From Taiwanofungus camphoratus (lineage: Eukaryota; Basidiomycota; Agaricomycetes; Polyporales; Taiwanofungaceae): a DNA stretch of 64,000 nucleotides. Positions 34,971 to 46,219 of this stretch are shown one piece after another; position 1 is the stretch's first letter, and each line of letters starts with the position of its first letter. Made by a program: the position numbers and the translations under genes. The notes under the pieces were generated by a model. The model searched no databases and was not told the DNA's origin. It worked only from the letters and a program-made list of their open reading frames with translations. The stretch lies in the NCBI GenBank assembly GCA_003999685.1, contig CP021222.1:1240001-1304000 (forward strand), given 5' to 3'.

Positions 34971-37673
34971 CTACTTTTTCTTCTGATTGACGCTCAGAAC
35001 GATGAGATCCTCGTCCTCTAGGTTGTAGTTCGCGATTGAATTTGCATTCTGTAACATTCTGCCCGCATATGCCAGCCGTATTCTCGACATTGGCATACTA
35101 CCCGTGTGCTGCACAATACGATCACGAAGTGTCGACACCAGCAAGTTGAGCGGCAGATCTGGGATGGTCACCACCCTGCCATCGAGTTTCCACTCGGGTT
35201 TGGAAGGGTCGTTGGGCAATTGCACCAGTAACGAGATTGGGTGCTAAACAGGCTTCGGTCAACATTCTGTGAGACGCAGTAATTTGACAGTGTGTACTTA
35301 CTGGGTGCATATTGGTCCAATCCTCTTCAGAATACAACTGAGAGCCAGGCACCTTCACGACCTTCTGTCGCTTCGCAGGTGGTATTTCCTCGGTTGCACC
35401 TTCCATTTCATCTGCACTTCGTACCATTCCCGCCTGCGGTGGCGTTCCGACAGCCACAGGCGACCCAGCGAGCGCCGCAACGCGTGCCGGATGCATCATG
35501 GGCGGAGCGGCTGGCGGTGGCTGGTATCCGAACGGCTGAGGCGCGTCCATACCCTGATAATGCAGTGGAGGAAGCATAACCGGCGCTGGTTGAGGGGGAT
35601 AGAGAGAAGCAGGCTGAGGACCTGACGAGATTGTCGCGGCAGAGTACGCTGAGTCGGTGGACGTAGTAGTACCACCTTGGACAGGAGGTGCAGGAAGAGA
35701 AGCTGGCGGAGGCGGTAGGGAGGTCATTGGCGCAGGGACGGCAGCAGGGCCAATGCCAGGGCCAATCGCGTTCACCTCTTGTCTGCATAGTTTTGTCAGT
35801 CATGGCACAGATGTCTTTCAAGGAGAACTTACGGTCCCAAACCCTTTGCCCGATGAATGGCTGCGATCTGCTCGTCGAAGTTGACGTTGGTGGAGAACTT
35901 GTCGAGAGTGTTTGCTTTTGAAGCAGTGTGACCATCCCAAACGACCTTCTCTCTCTCCCTTCTGCGCAATCTCTCTTCCTCCTCCTCCTTCTTGCGATTC
36001 TCCTCATCAGCTTCAGCCCCGAATATATCCACACGGGTGCGAGCGAGGTTTTTAAGGGATGATACAACGTTGGCTCCTCGCTGTAGTTCAGACGCTTGGG
36101 CTTTGCGGGCCTCCAATACATCACGTTGAGATTTCCACTTGGGATCGAGTAATTCAATGCGCATATGCTCCTGCAGCTCGTCTACTGGAATTTGTTGACC
36201 GCAAATTGTGCATGTGGTCATCTTCTCGGCCGACTTCTTGCCAACTGCCATAGCGACATGGTGAATCGACGTCGATATGCGAAACGATTTTACTCACCTT
36301 TAGGAACATAATCTGTCCTAATTTTGATAGGAGCACCAGCATCTAATGAACTTGCCTGAATAGCCCTTGCTCTCTCAACTTCCCTAGCGCGCTCCTCCTC
36401 CTCACGCTTCCTACGTTCTTGTGCATCCCTATCCTCCTCATCACTCTCCTCCATGGCCAGATCTTCAATAGGTCCCACACCAGGTCCTGCACCACCAACT
36501 GCGGCTGCAGCTTCGGCTTCCGCAGCAGCTTGACGTGCACGGTGTGCCTCAACATCCTCCGCTGTAGTTTCCATAATCATGGCAGCCATCCTCTTCTGCG
36601 CCAACGTCATGTTCTCGACTTCCTGTACACTCATTGGAGGAGGAAGTTCAGAAGTGGCATCAGAGGCAGTAAACTCGATTGTTTGCACAATAGCATAATC
36701 ATGCCAATCGATCTCAGCAAATGCGACTGTAAGATGAGGGGCGTTAGCTAAGACGACACGTTCCAAACCATTCCCGTAAAACTTACTCCTCTCAGCCTCT
36801 TTGTCATCTTCACGTTTCTTCTCCCTTTCGCGTTTTACCTGTTCCCATCTAGCCCGCCTTTTTGCAACTTCAAGTTCCTTCCACCGGGCGCCTTGCTGCG
36901 TGCGTTCTTTCAGTTGCGTTAGCATCTCTCTGCTCGGAAGGAGGACCTTGGAATACTGGTCGACAAGCCGATTGAAATAGCCAAAAAGCGAATGTGTAGG
37001 TCTCAAGAAATCGAATTGGTAGTTGCGACCTTCCTTCGCAGATAAAGTGGCAAGGAATGTACGCCCTCGCCGAGCAGTGAAGAGAGCAGTTAATTTCATG
37101 ATGTCCCTGTCGTCAGAAGAATTAAGTGAAAGCGGAGACATGCATAATAGAGAGATGTACAAATCAATAGCAGTGATGTTGGGAATGTTCAGAATAAACT
37201 CCGGCACCGGGGGCTCAACGCCAAGGTCGATCTCTCGCTCCTCAACGACACCTTCCGCCTGCTTCTCTTCTTTCCCAGGTACAGGTTCGTCTTCCAGCTC
37301 TCCCCGTACAACCTTGTCCATACGATGTCTGTAATAAGCATGATAAGGGTCGGCCGGGTTGAGGAACGAGAACTTTGGATCCTGACGCTGGTTCTCGCGG
37401 ATTTTGTCCTCAAATTGCGGGGGATTTGCGGACCGCGCAACAAAGAGGGCAGTTCGGTCAATGACAGCTATAGTATAAATTTGGTCAACTTATCGGTGAA
37501 TGCATATGACAATAACCAGATTGCCCACATTTTATCTCGGGGGGTGGGAGAATAAGTCCACTGGCAAATTTCGGCTCTCTGGGGATATTATTGAAATCGC
37601 CGTGCCCATTGATAGCATGACCGTTACCGTTCATGACAGGCGTTGCTATCGTCTGGATATCCACAGCGTTCAT
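34971..37673 (-). CDS. SF3A1: splicing factor 3A subunit 1
   Basis: U2 snRNP component (yeast Prp21) needed for prespliceosome assembly. Start MNAVDIQTIATPVMNGNGHA. The first SURP module covers SVIDRTALFVARSANPPQFE to FLNPADPYHAYYRHRMDKVV; the second covers DIMKLTALFTARRGRTFLAT to QYSKVLLP. A charged helical zone follows with FAEIDWHDYAIVQTIEF and MSVQEVENMTLAQKRMAAMI, then TTCTICGQQIPVDELQEHMR with paired cysteines, WKSQRDVLEARKAQA and NVNFDEQIAAIHRAKGLGP. A proline-rich spacer precedes LYSEEDWTNMHP and the C-terminal ubiquitin-like domain (VTIPDLPLNLLVSTLRDRIV to IVLSVNQKKK). Five or so introns. All family parts are present in order and full length. Confidence 0.95.
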
Positions 37674-37832
37674 ATTGGGCGGACAGGTATTGACACAGCG
37701 TAAGGACCAAGATCACAACGGCGCTCATAACCCGGCTATGCTGTTGCTTAGTCAGCAACGTACTTTCCGTCCCCGGATCTGTAGAATTGTCGCGGGCTGA
37801 GGAATCCGCCTGCACCGTGGGCAGCTCGCAGG
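37674..37832. promoter_or_regulatory. compact divergent promoter of SF3A1 and mL60
   Basis: Only 159 bases separate the two start codons on opposite strands, so both leaders and promoters must be squeezed together or overlap. Confidence 0.5.
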
Positions 37833-38314
37833 ATGTTTGGGGCATTCAGACCAACGCAGCCAGCTTTGGGCGGTCTTCTCTGGTGAGTGAACATATTGAC
37901 AAATTCTAGTCTTTCTCTCGTTGCTCATGCTCACGACAGGAAAACCCCGTGGAAATTGTCACCAACTCGTAAAGCTAATGCTAGGGCACGACTGAAGAGA
38001 GTAGACACGGTCATAGAGGCTGTCAGGGCTAGCGGTGTCCAATGTGCGGCTCTCGTGAGTGCTTCTCACAAATCCTTCCCCGAGTATGCCTCATCATCAC
38101 GCAGACAAAAGCTCTCGAGTTGCCGAAGGAGCACGAGATGCTTCCAAGAGACAAATACACTGTCTTCACCCGCCATGCACGAGGGTACCGCAAAGGCATT
38201 CACAAAGTACCGAAATGGACACGGGTACGTTTTTCGGCACGTCCATGCGTCTTAACCAAGTATCTGACCCGTTCGTGCTAGCTAACCTTGAGGACGAACC
38301 CTAAAGGGTTTTGA
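37833..38314 (+). CDS. MRPL31: mitochondrial large-subunit ribosomal protein mL60 (MRPL31)
   Basis: Fungal-specific protein of the mitochondrial large ribosomal subunit. Four exons splice in phase: 37833-37882 (MFGAFRPTQPALGGLL), then WKTPWKLSPTRKANARARLK, RVDTVIEAVRASGVQCAAL, then TKALELPKEHEMLPRDKYTV, FTRHARGYRKGIHKVPKWTR, and a last exon LTLRTNPKGF. The KTPWRLS...RKxxQRxRLRxVD pattern and the GYRKGIHKVPKWTR...NPxGF ending are the family signature. About 105 residues, strongly basic. It is head-to-head with SF3A1 and convergent with CMS1, whose stop is only 78 bases away. Confidence 0.9.
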
Positions 38315-38392
38315 AGATTCGTATCGTGCGATACTGTGTACACATCATCAGCTAGCTATGTGGACTGATGCATGCCATATTAATATCCGTTT

Positions 38393-39551
38393 TCAAAGCA
38401 ACACTAGCTGTATCTTCCCCTGCCTTAGCCCCTGCAGCACCTTCGGAGCGCCCAAGACCGTCTTAAATACCTCGTCCCGTGTCTCCGGAATGTCCAACAC
38501 GGAGCGCTTCTTTGCATCTTTGAAGGAGATATCAAGGATGATATGGGTCAGCGCAGAAGTGGACAAAGCGTCTGGGAATAAAAGTGGTCAGAACAATCTT
38601 GTGAAACCACTTGCGCGGAGGTGTCGCAACCTACCGGTATCGCAGAGCAGTTTGCCAAGCCTTCCTGGCGTGCCAACTGCTGCAGCTATCTTTGTCCTCT
38701 TCAGATATGCAACATGCTCCTCGAGCTTGAAATGTCTTGCAAAGAGCTTCGCGATCTCTCCACCCTTCTCTCCATGCAACTTTTTGTCTTTAAGAACCCT
38801 GGTCACGTCCGCCACCCGCAAAGCGGCGCCAGCTATAAAAATCAAAGTCGGACACCCGTTCGACTTCGGTCTCTGTGATAACCGAGTACGAAGTGTGGGA
38901 AGAACTGGAACCAGAAATATGTGTCCTCGACATCAGCATTTCTGGGGAACCAAGAAGTCAGAAACGGGAAGCCGACGGCTTACCCTTGGTGATGAAATCC
39001 ACTAGCTGGTCCAGATTCCTGGATCCGGTCCACATGGTCGTGTCCGCTATGGAGCTCTCTGCCTGGCCGTCAACATTTGAGATCATGGTCCGAAAGTAGG
39101 ACAGCAAAACCTACCGGGTATTTGGATGTCTGCAAGTTCGACACTCGACATCTTTGAGAATGTCTTTATTTGTATTGACGACATGTAGTCGGCAAGCAGC
39201 GTCGGCGGCTGAGCTGCGGCGGAAGGTGCATGAACAAGATCGAGTGTCTCCGCCAGCCTTCGTTTCTACATTGCATGGTGACAATCTCAGCCTAGGAAGC
39301 CACTAGGGTGGCGCGGTAGAACAGCAGACCTTCGCTCTCCGTTCCTTTTCTTTCGCTCTACGTTTCCGTTTCTTTTCGATAGTATCATTGCTTGTGGTAG
39401 CGTGTATGACATCCACTTCTATGTCTTCATCAGCGCTCAGCAAGCCAGCAATATCATCCACGTCCGGTGCTTCATCCTCGTCCTCGGACATCGCGACTAG
39501 GTCATCCGGAACGAAGTCATCGTCAAGGTCATCGCCTCCTTGTCTGTCCAT
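38393..39551 (-). CDS. CMS1: Cms1-like ribosome biogenesis protein
   Basis: Cms1/CMSS1 proteins look like degenerate DEAD-box helicase cores and associate with 90S pre-ribosomes. The minus strand starts MDRQGGDDLDDDFVPDDLVA with an acidic N-terminus, then a basic KKRKRRAKEKERRAK stretch. Core phrases are CPTLIFIAGAALRVADVTRV, GEKGGEIAKLFARHFKLEEH, VAYLKRTKIAAAVGTPGRLG, KLLCDT and, after an intron, ALTHIILDISFKDAKKRSV. The end reads PKVLQGLRQGKIQLVLL. The motif VGTPGRL is the retained helicase-like element; no Walker A GKT is seen, as expected for the family. The frame opens further upstream to 39635, but 39551 gives the natural acidic start. Three to five introns. Confidence 0.88.
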
Positions 39552-39967
39552 TGAAGAAACCGGCCAAACAAGGGTACTAGGGTGTAATGTCTTGTTGTGA
39601 GACACTGAACGGGCCTGAAAGAGAGATGAGCGCAATAAGGCTTACTCGGGCCCCTTCAGTTTAGGGTCAAAGGCATTAAGCGCCTGGTAAAGAAAGAATC
39701 ACGTGCTTTTCCAATCAAAGCCATGGAATTTGCGGTCTCAACGTCGCGTAACGATCCCCAAATATCCCTTCCTTCCTTAGACCCTGATTTCTGTGCGAGT
39801 TACTTCCGACGTTTCGACCACATGCATCAGGCCTTCGCATTCTGTCTTGAAGAGGACCCGGACGACCTAAAATTGCATAAGTGGGATCTAGGACCCCGAG
39901 AACTTGGATTGCATTGCAGTGTTGTTCGTTGAGCCTTTCCAAGCAATTGATAACTACAGCATCCAAG
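39552..39967. promoter_or_regulatory. upstream region between CMS1 and ERI1-like gene, with a 69-codon ORF
   Basis: 416 bases between outward-facing starts. It contains a complete ATG-to-stop frame at 39723-39932 on the plus strand (MEFAVSTSRNDPQISLPSLD onward) just before the chosen ERI1 start. It could be a uORF or an alternative first exon; I cannot tell. Confidence 0.35.
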
Positions 39968-41261
39968 ATGGTTTCAACATCGCTCACATTGTGGTCGGTT
40001 AGCTATCTGATTATTTGTCTCATACTGGTCGTCTGCGTATCTATGGCACGATCCGTTCAGCAACGTGTAGCGTTGTGCGAGCAGGAGAAGCACGACAAGC
40101 CACAAATGTCACGACGTCGCTCATCACCTCTGGAGATTGCAACGAAAGCAGAGATATCTGTGAAGGAATCGGAGGTGATATGTCAGGGTACAAAACAGCC
40201 TTACGACGCTTTCCTTGTACTGGACGTCGAGGCAACCTGCATGGAAGGGGCAGTCGCATTCAATTATCCAAACGAGATCATCGCGAGTTTCAAATTGCAT
40301 GTGTTATTTACGGAATCAAGTTCCTGACTAGATGGTACATGATAACAGGAGTGGCCTGTTTGTTTGCTACGCTGGAAGGACAAAACCGACAAGGGAACGG
40401 CCAAAGAGCTCGAGATAGTTGACGAATTTCGGAGTTTTGTCAAACCTACTTGGAAACCCCGTTTGTCGCAATTCTGCACAAATTTGACTGGTATTACTCA
40501 AGTTTGTCCTTCATGATCTATTCTCAGAAAGGTGCTTACACACTTGGCACGCATAGAAGCAAGTAGATAGTGCTCCTGCGTTCCCTCAAGTACTAGAAAC
40601 TTTTGAAATTTTTTTGGAGGAAAACGGTCTTATTGAACCCAAGACAGGCCGGCGCCTTGTCCGATATTGCTGGTGTAGTGACGGTCCGTTTGACATACGA
40701 GATTTCGTAGTGAAGCAATGCTTTATCTCGAAGGCATGATAGTAACTAATGTAGAGAAAACCGGTTGAAGCTGATACCGTGCCTCACAGATTGGTATGCC
40801 GGCATGGATCAAAGGTGACGTTTTGGACGTCCGCAGTGCCGTCAATTCTGCTTTCGTTCTTAATAGAAATCGTCGAAGGCATCGTCACCATTCTCTGGTG
40901 AGCTACGCCACTTTTCCTGTGTATAGTCGTGAGTAGACTGCCTTAATTTGCACAGCACTCCTACAATCTCCCGATCCGCTTGTCGTTGTCAATACCTCGA
41001 CAGCTTGAGGTACTTAGTCTTTCGCCATTTGAGGGACGGCAGCACAGCGGCATCGATGTCAGTTTTAGGCCCCTATGCTACTTTGAATTGAATCATGTGG
41101 CAATTTTGAACTTCTATCTACAGGATGCCCGTAATATTACCAGGATCCTTGTCGAACTCGCCAAGAGAGGCTTGAAACTCGAGCCTAACACTGCCATAAA
41201 TCCTAACAGACGGTGGCCTTGGATGGGTAAACGCGGAAAGATACTCAATGACTTGCATTAA
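39968..41261 (+). CDS. ERI1-like 3'-5' exoribonuclease (DEDDh)
   Basis: DEDDh exonucleases of this group trim histone mRNA, 5.8S rRNA ends or small RNAs. The chosen start MVSTSLTLWS splices over a short intron to QRVALCEQEKHDKPQ. The catalytic core begins YDAFLVLDVEATCMEG, holding the first two acidic residues (D and E of DVEAT). Then NYPNEIIEWPVCLLRWKD, IVDEFRSFVKPTWKPRLSQF, CTNLTGITQ, FEIFLEENGLIEPKTGRRLV and CWCSDGPFDIRDFVVKQCF with the next acidic residue. HSGIDDARNITRILVELAKR, formed across an intron, carries the last His and Asp. It ends MGKRGKILNDLH. Six or seven introns. No SAP domain is seen. The N-terminus is uncertain. Confidence 0.85.
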
Positions 41262-41854
41262 CCGTTTATTTTTCGATGGGTGTGTGCGATCCGACTCCAC
41301 GCTGGCAATGTAGACTGGAAGATCCGAGGCCCCCGTGTGACTTCGTTCCCATGGTCCCTTGCTCGCGTTTCCTCTGTACGCCATCATACGCAAGCTGCAG
41401 AGAACAGTTTCCAGTACTGGGGTCATGGGAACCACAAGCAAAGGCTCTTATGGGCTACATTGTTAATCCGTACTTTTCTCACCTAGGTTGAGATTGCAGA
41501 AGCGCGTCCTGACGTGTTCCCGCGTACCTTGCGTGTCTACGGGTCCCGTTCTCTGTTGTCCTTCTCTTTTAGAAGCTTAATGTTCGATTCCTGACAGCAC
41601 AATTGCCTCATTTTACGTGAAATTCACACTGTAAACGTTTTACAGCGTAACCTTACATCCTGACAAGTCTATCAGGCACGAATGAAACTTCCAAGGGCAA
41701 AGCAGTTCAAAGTCATATATGCATGAGTTGTGGAAAATACAAGATACAAGATGATGTCAGTCAAAGGGCCATACCAGTCGCCTCAATAGTCTATAATATG
41801 CAATCTAAAGGCCATTTCTCTTTGGTCTTGATAGTTCACTAGTGACGACCATGG
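41262..41854. other. intergenic between convergent ERI1-like and TmpA-like genes
   Basis: About 590 bases of 3' flank for both genes. No coding signal or repeat is recognised. Confidence 0.4.
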
Positions 41855-44110
41855 TTAACAACTAATGCATTGAATCATGCAATTGAGACTCACGAAATCC
41901 CAAAGAGTCCCAAAGCACGGGATGCCTTCCTCCTTACAGGCCTACAGAAATGTCTCATGTCACGAATTTGCGAGTTAAAATGTGGGATTACTGACCTGCA
42001 TCATCTCAGAATTGCCGATGTAGTTGGAAGTGATGAAAACCACTGAGAAGGCTGAGTAAGTCACAATGCAATGGACCCCTTAATGTAACTTACCTTCAGC
42101 ATTCCATGAGTGATACACTTCTTTCAGAATCTTCCTTGTGTCAGGTCGACCACCTCGCACTTTACTGTCCCACAACAGATAGCGTTCGGGTCCGATGTTT
42201 CGGTTAATCAGACCGCTAATTGTGGGGCCGAACGTTTTCTCCTGATCTGAGCCTGTTCAGGGGACAAGACGAGATCGTCAGCGATGATCGCAACCCTTTT
42301 GCCTTCCGCGCACCTATCCAGATGAGGTACCTATAACAATGTCAGTCTCAATAAAAATGTACATTACAGGCATATAAGTACGAACCAGTAGGGCGACTGA
42401 ATGCATGTGGCAAGCGCAGCACCAATGCCAGTTCCAGTACAGATTCGGATACCACGTTTATAGAGCTTCGAGGTGTTGGAGACGCCAGCCAACTACATGT
42501 GCATAAGTAACGGAGTCAGTAATAAGATCAGTGACAGACCTTCAACTCCCGAGTCCAGATCTTCTTTGGCGGATCATTAACAAGGCTGCGAGTGAAGTCA
42601 CCTGTGCAGCTGAATGTTATTGTGACACCTTTGAGAGAAGCAGGGATCCCCTCGAACCTTGCACACCACAAACCATGTAGTGATACTTGGCGTGGGGACC
42701 TTCTCTATAGCAAGCGTAGTCGTAAACAACTTGACGAAATCAAACGTATATACATACGAGATAATACCAAAGGCATGGTATTCCTTGACAGCGCTTCTGC
42801 TGATGCGACCCAACAGTCCCTGTTGCATACCGCGCTCGAAGCGAAGGACAGCGACTTTGTTCGAGGGCTGTCGAAAGACAACTGAATGGAATCGTTCTGT
42901 TCTAGCTATACGAGAAACGCACAAGCTCAATGTCGATAGGAACTTGTCTTGTACAGATCCAAGGAAGAACGATCCACGTTGTCATGCCCATCACATACCA
43001 GAAATCCTGCTGCCGGACGATATGCACGCCACTCAAGTTCCATTGCTGCCTATCGGTATCCCAGAAATCCCCCAAAAGGACGAACACCCCTACAGATTGC
43101 GGGAAAGATTAACCATAGACGGAAGGATGTGATAACGATTCCGCTCTGCGCACATGAAAGGAACAGCGAAGTCCAACCAGTGAAACGGTGCCATCGCTCG
43201 AAAACGCTGTGATCATATCAGGGACAAAAGCATATGACATGTGCGCAGTTTGACCCACTTGTGATGTGTATTCCTAACCCAAGGAAAGCCGGCAACGGCA
43301 GTGATCACGAGTGCTACATTCGCACAAAGACCGAGAGCTAAGACCGAATTGTTCTCGATTACATGGTGGCGGAAAACGTCAACAACCCTTAGGGTGATCC
43401 ATATAATACCAGAGATCGCGCATCCGGAATGTATCCCTCCGAGATGCTAAAATCACCGAGTCAGATATGCCTAGGCCGCAATTACTCTCATACATACCTG
43501 AAGAATGGAAGTCCACATCAGGCGCCACTTTAGCGGGGTCCACTGAGAATTTTGTCAACTAAGCAAATGGCTACTTCTCAATGCCACATACCTTAGCGAA
43601 GCAAGTGTTTACGAAAAGATACAAGCAACGCCCGAAAATCTCGTTCCTTACTAAGACAGAGACGTTAAAATTCCCCACAGCCATTGCACCGCCGTACTTG
43701 ATCGCGTACGGCCAGTGGCCAGAGACAGCAAACCCAAACATAATCATATTGACGGAAAATGCGATAGTAAAGAGTTTCCTAGGTGTACGTTCAATCAATG
43801 GTAGGCTGCTCGAAAGGGTCCGCCAAACCTACCGGTAAGTGTTGTACCATAGCTGCCAGAGAATCCATTTGGACACCTTTCTCTTCGCTGGCTTACCAGG
43901 TGGCTTTGCTGGTGCTGCTGATGTCTCCTTCTTTGCAGAAGGAGGAACTGGGAACACCTGGGTAACCGCTACGTCCTTCTCGTCGGGATAGCTGATGTCT
44001 TTCTTCTGCGAGGGAAGGGCGATCTCCACAGGGTGAGTACGTGTGTCTAAGTCTCCCTTCTCAGCTTCGTCATAAGCCGGGATGACTCTGAGAGTGAGGT
44101 CTGACGACAT
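41855..44110 (-). CDS. TmpA-like membrane oxidoreductase
   Basis: Resembles the fungal TmpA group of integral membrane flavoprotein-like proteins, related to ferric reductases and to the membrane part of some adenylate-forming reductases. Start MSSDLTLRVIPAYDEAEKGD. A lysine-proline-rich cytoplasmic stretch is followed by WILWQLWYNTYRKLFTIAFS and VNMIMFGFAVSGHWPYAIKY. Membrane segments continue with LALGLCANVALVITAVAGFP. FVVLGDFWDTDRQQW and QDFWYVMGMTTWIVLPWIC precede a reductase-like soluble part: SAVKEYHAFGIISY, ICTGTGIGAALA (nucleotide-binding glycine loop), YWYLIWIGSDQEKTFGPTIS and GIPCFGTLWDF at the end. More than ten short introns. The last few codons depend on whether a final intron is used. 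TmpA in Aspergillus affects conidiation; the role here is unknown. Confidence 0.8.
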
Positions 44111-45225
44111 CAAATCTTAAGAAACTGTAGGGGGGACGAGTGCAGCGGCTGGAGCAGAACTATTGGGAGGGTATTCCGAGTTAACCATGAGGGCTTCCAT
44201 TGCTTTTTATACATTTGGAGTCCAAGCAGGGGCACATTTTTGGTATCGGGGACGTGCACATGCCATTGGCGCAATTCAGGAAGGAAGAGAGCATCAGAGA
44301 ATGGCAATCGGGAGATCAGTATACCCATTTCGTTCAACATTAGTTGTTTCACCCACTGCCTGAGAAGTATGTGAATGCTTGAGCCTTCGGCGTCCGAGGG
44401 ACTGCACGATTGCCGAATTGCCAGCTCCAGGGAAGATTGCTAGAGAAGATTGTTAGTCGATGCAGCCCAATCTAGCCCCGGCCAGGACGGAGCCATGGTT
44501 CCACAGGCCGTGTTTTTGACAGTTTTTGACATTCATTCTCGCTTGTATAGTACAAACGACGTTGCTACCGACGGGAGCCACTCATCTAGAATGCGTGTAA
44601 TCCTTATGCAACCTGGAAGGTAGGCTGTTAGTTTGTGCCCCTGATTATTACTTTGATGGCATATGCGCTCACATGTATCATAACATATACATTCCCACCA
44701 TGAGCGTCTGGCCAAGTAGGAACAGAGATTCATGGACGACCTACCCATGGGTCAATAGCATCAGAACCAGGCAGTATGAATATATTGGTAGACCATGTCG
44801 CGCGGATCTGGATCTTTCTTCGCACGAAAGAGGAGACATTTCTTGAGAGTCCCGTATCGCCGGAATCACGGTGCGAAATAAGTGTGAAAACCTCCAAGCC
44901 CTATTCCTTTCAAAATACGAACACTTCCACATGGGAGAGACTCGACGTACGAAGGTGATAGTTCTCACGCAAGGGAGACTCTGCCTCGATGTGGCAATTG
45001 ACATTAGCATGAGTGACAAAGATTGGTCGTCAGACGTATTAACTGATTGACAAGTCCGTCAGTAAGCAAAACCTGTTGAGATGACTTCACTCTCATCCAG
45101 ACGAGTTTGTGAAGGGGTTGCTCGGCACCCTCCCGCAACAATACAACTAGGTGGAAGCCCGGAGATTGTAGTGGGCGCCACTGGGTGCCATGAGCCAGAT
45201 TTGCGGGACAATCAGGGGATCCATG

Positions 45226-45235
45226 CCCCCCCCCC
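45226..45235. repeat. C10 homopolymer
   Basis: Ten consecutive C in the gene-free island. The reported length may be approximate. Confidence 0.75.
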
Positions 45236-45311
45236 ACTCTGAGTCAGTCATGAGTGAACTCTATCAGCTCGGTGGATGATGATCTTCACACTATTCATTC
45301 GATAAGTATTA

Positions 45312-45357
45312 GTGCCGGGTCCGATCGAATCCTCACGAAGGCGTGAGAGACCGGCAC
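45312..45357. other. nested inverted repeat / hairpin
   Basis: An outer stem pairs GTGCCGGGTC (45312-45321) with GACCGGCAC (45349-45357), leaving one bulged G. Inside it CTCACG (45332-45337) pairs perfectly with CGTGAG (45342-45347) around a four-base loop. About 15 base pairs within 46 bases is more than chance usually gives. It may mark a structured RNA, a terminator or a protein-binding palindrome. Confidence 0.6.
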
Positions 45358-46219
45358 CGAGCCACCTTACTTCAGTGCTCGGCGGGCGCCAATTATACTT
45401 ATGTTCGGTGACAACTACTCAAGCTCGCCTTCTAATAGGACTGACTCGTGTTACACCGCGTAAGAGTTTTAGTAACTTGCTAAACAATCTCAGCCAGACG
45501 GTGTCAGATGTGGGAACGGACCTTGCTATCTGAGAACACATCCGGATGTACCCATCGCCTCATTCGGTGCCTCAGCGGGGCAGTGTAAAGAAAAGGAGAC
45601 GTCTGTCAAGGAGGGAGGTGGCAACCATTTGCGCTGTCACTGGCCTCCACGATGGAGTTGCAACTTGATGCGCCTCATACGTATCTCACAGGCGGTCAAG
45701 CTTGAAATTGTAGACAGACACCGCGTCGTGCGAAAGTTATTCAAACCGATTGTATACCGATCGATCGAGTGTCCTACCTTGACTCTGAGGACCCCTATTA
45801 TAAGGACTTGCCTTCGGAGGAGGAGCGAACGGGAGCATAGAGGATTCCAGTCTGTTCCAGTGGAGCCCAGGTTGGAAAAGAGGTGCGACAGGAAAAAGAG
45901 AAGCAGGACCATTGTCTCCCAGCGGAGAGTCCTCGGATTGAATTCTGCATGCAGTATCTTCGGGTCGTCTTGCGCAGCATTACCGGACTCCGGATTCCTT
46001 GTCGGTATTTTCAGCATCATTCTTATCATCTTGGTCCACACCCGCATAACAACGCATGTCATACAAGCAAAGGCTACATGATAGACATATTTAGAATACA
46101 ATAAATATAGGTGTTGAGTACGTGAAGTAAAACATTGACTAATAACAGAAATCCCGCATGCTACAACGGGTGCGTAAAACATCAGGATTTAACCTCACCA
46201 AATATGACATGAAAATGCG

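Larger units (their letters stand above)
44111..46219. other. 2.1 kb stretch with no recognised gene
   Basis: Lies between the TmpA-like start and the NDC80 stop codon. The longest frames are 45637-46182 (minus) and 45629-46081 (plus), which lie on top of each other and match nothing I know. The minus-strand frames 44741-45019 and 45004-45237 also lack family features. It contains a C10 run at 45226-45235 and a strong nested hairpin at 45312-45357. Some phrases look weakly protein-like, so a decayed gene is possible, but I cannot support one. Confidence 0.4.

Noticed and set aside
35408-36157. 249-codon minus-strand frame inside SF3A1
   Set aside because: Out-of-frame shadow across SF3A1 exons and introns; the correct frame gives the known family sequence.
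45629-46182. 150- and 181-codon frames on opposite strands
   Set aside because: Complete overlap on opposite strands, no resemblance to known proteins, and position beside the NDC80 3' end; not supportable as genes.
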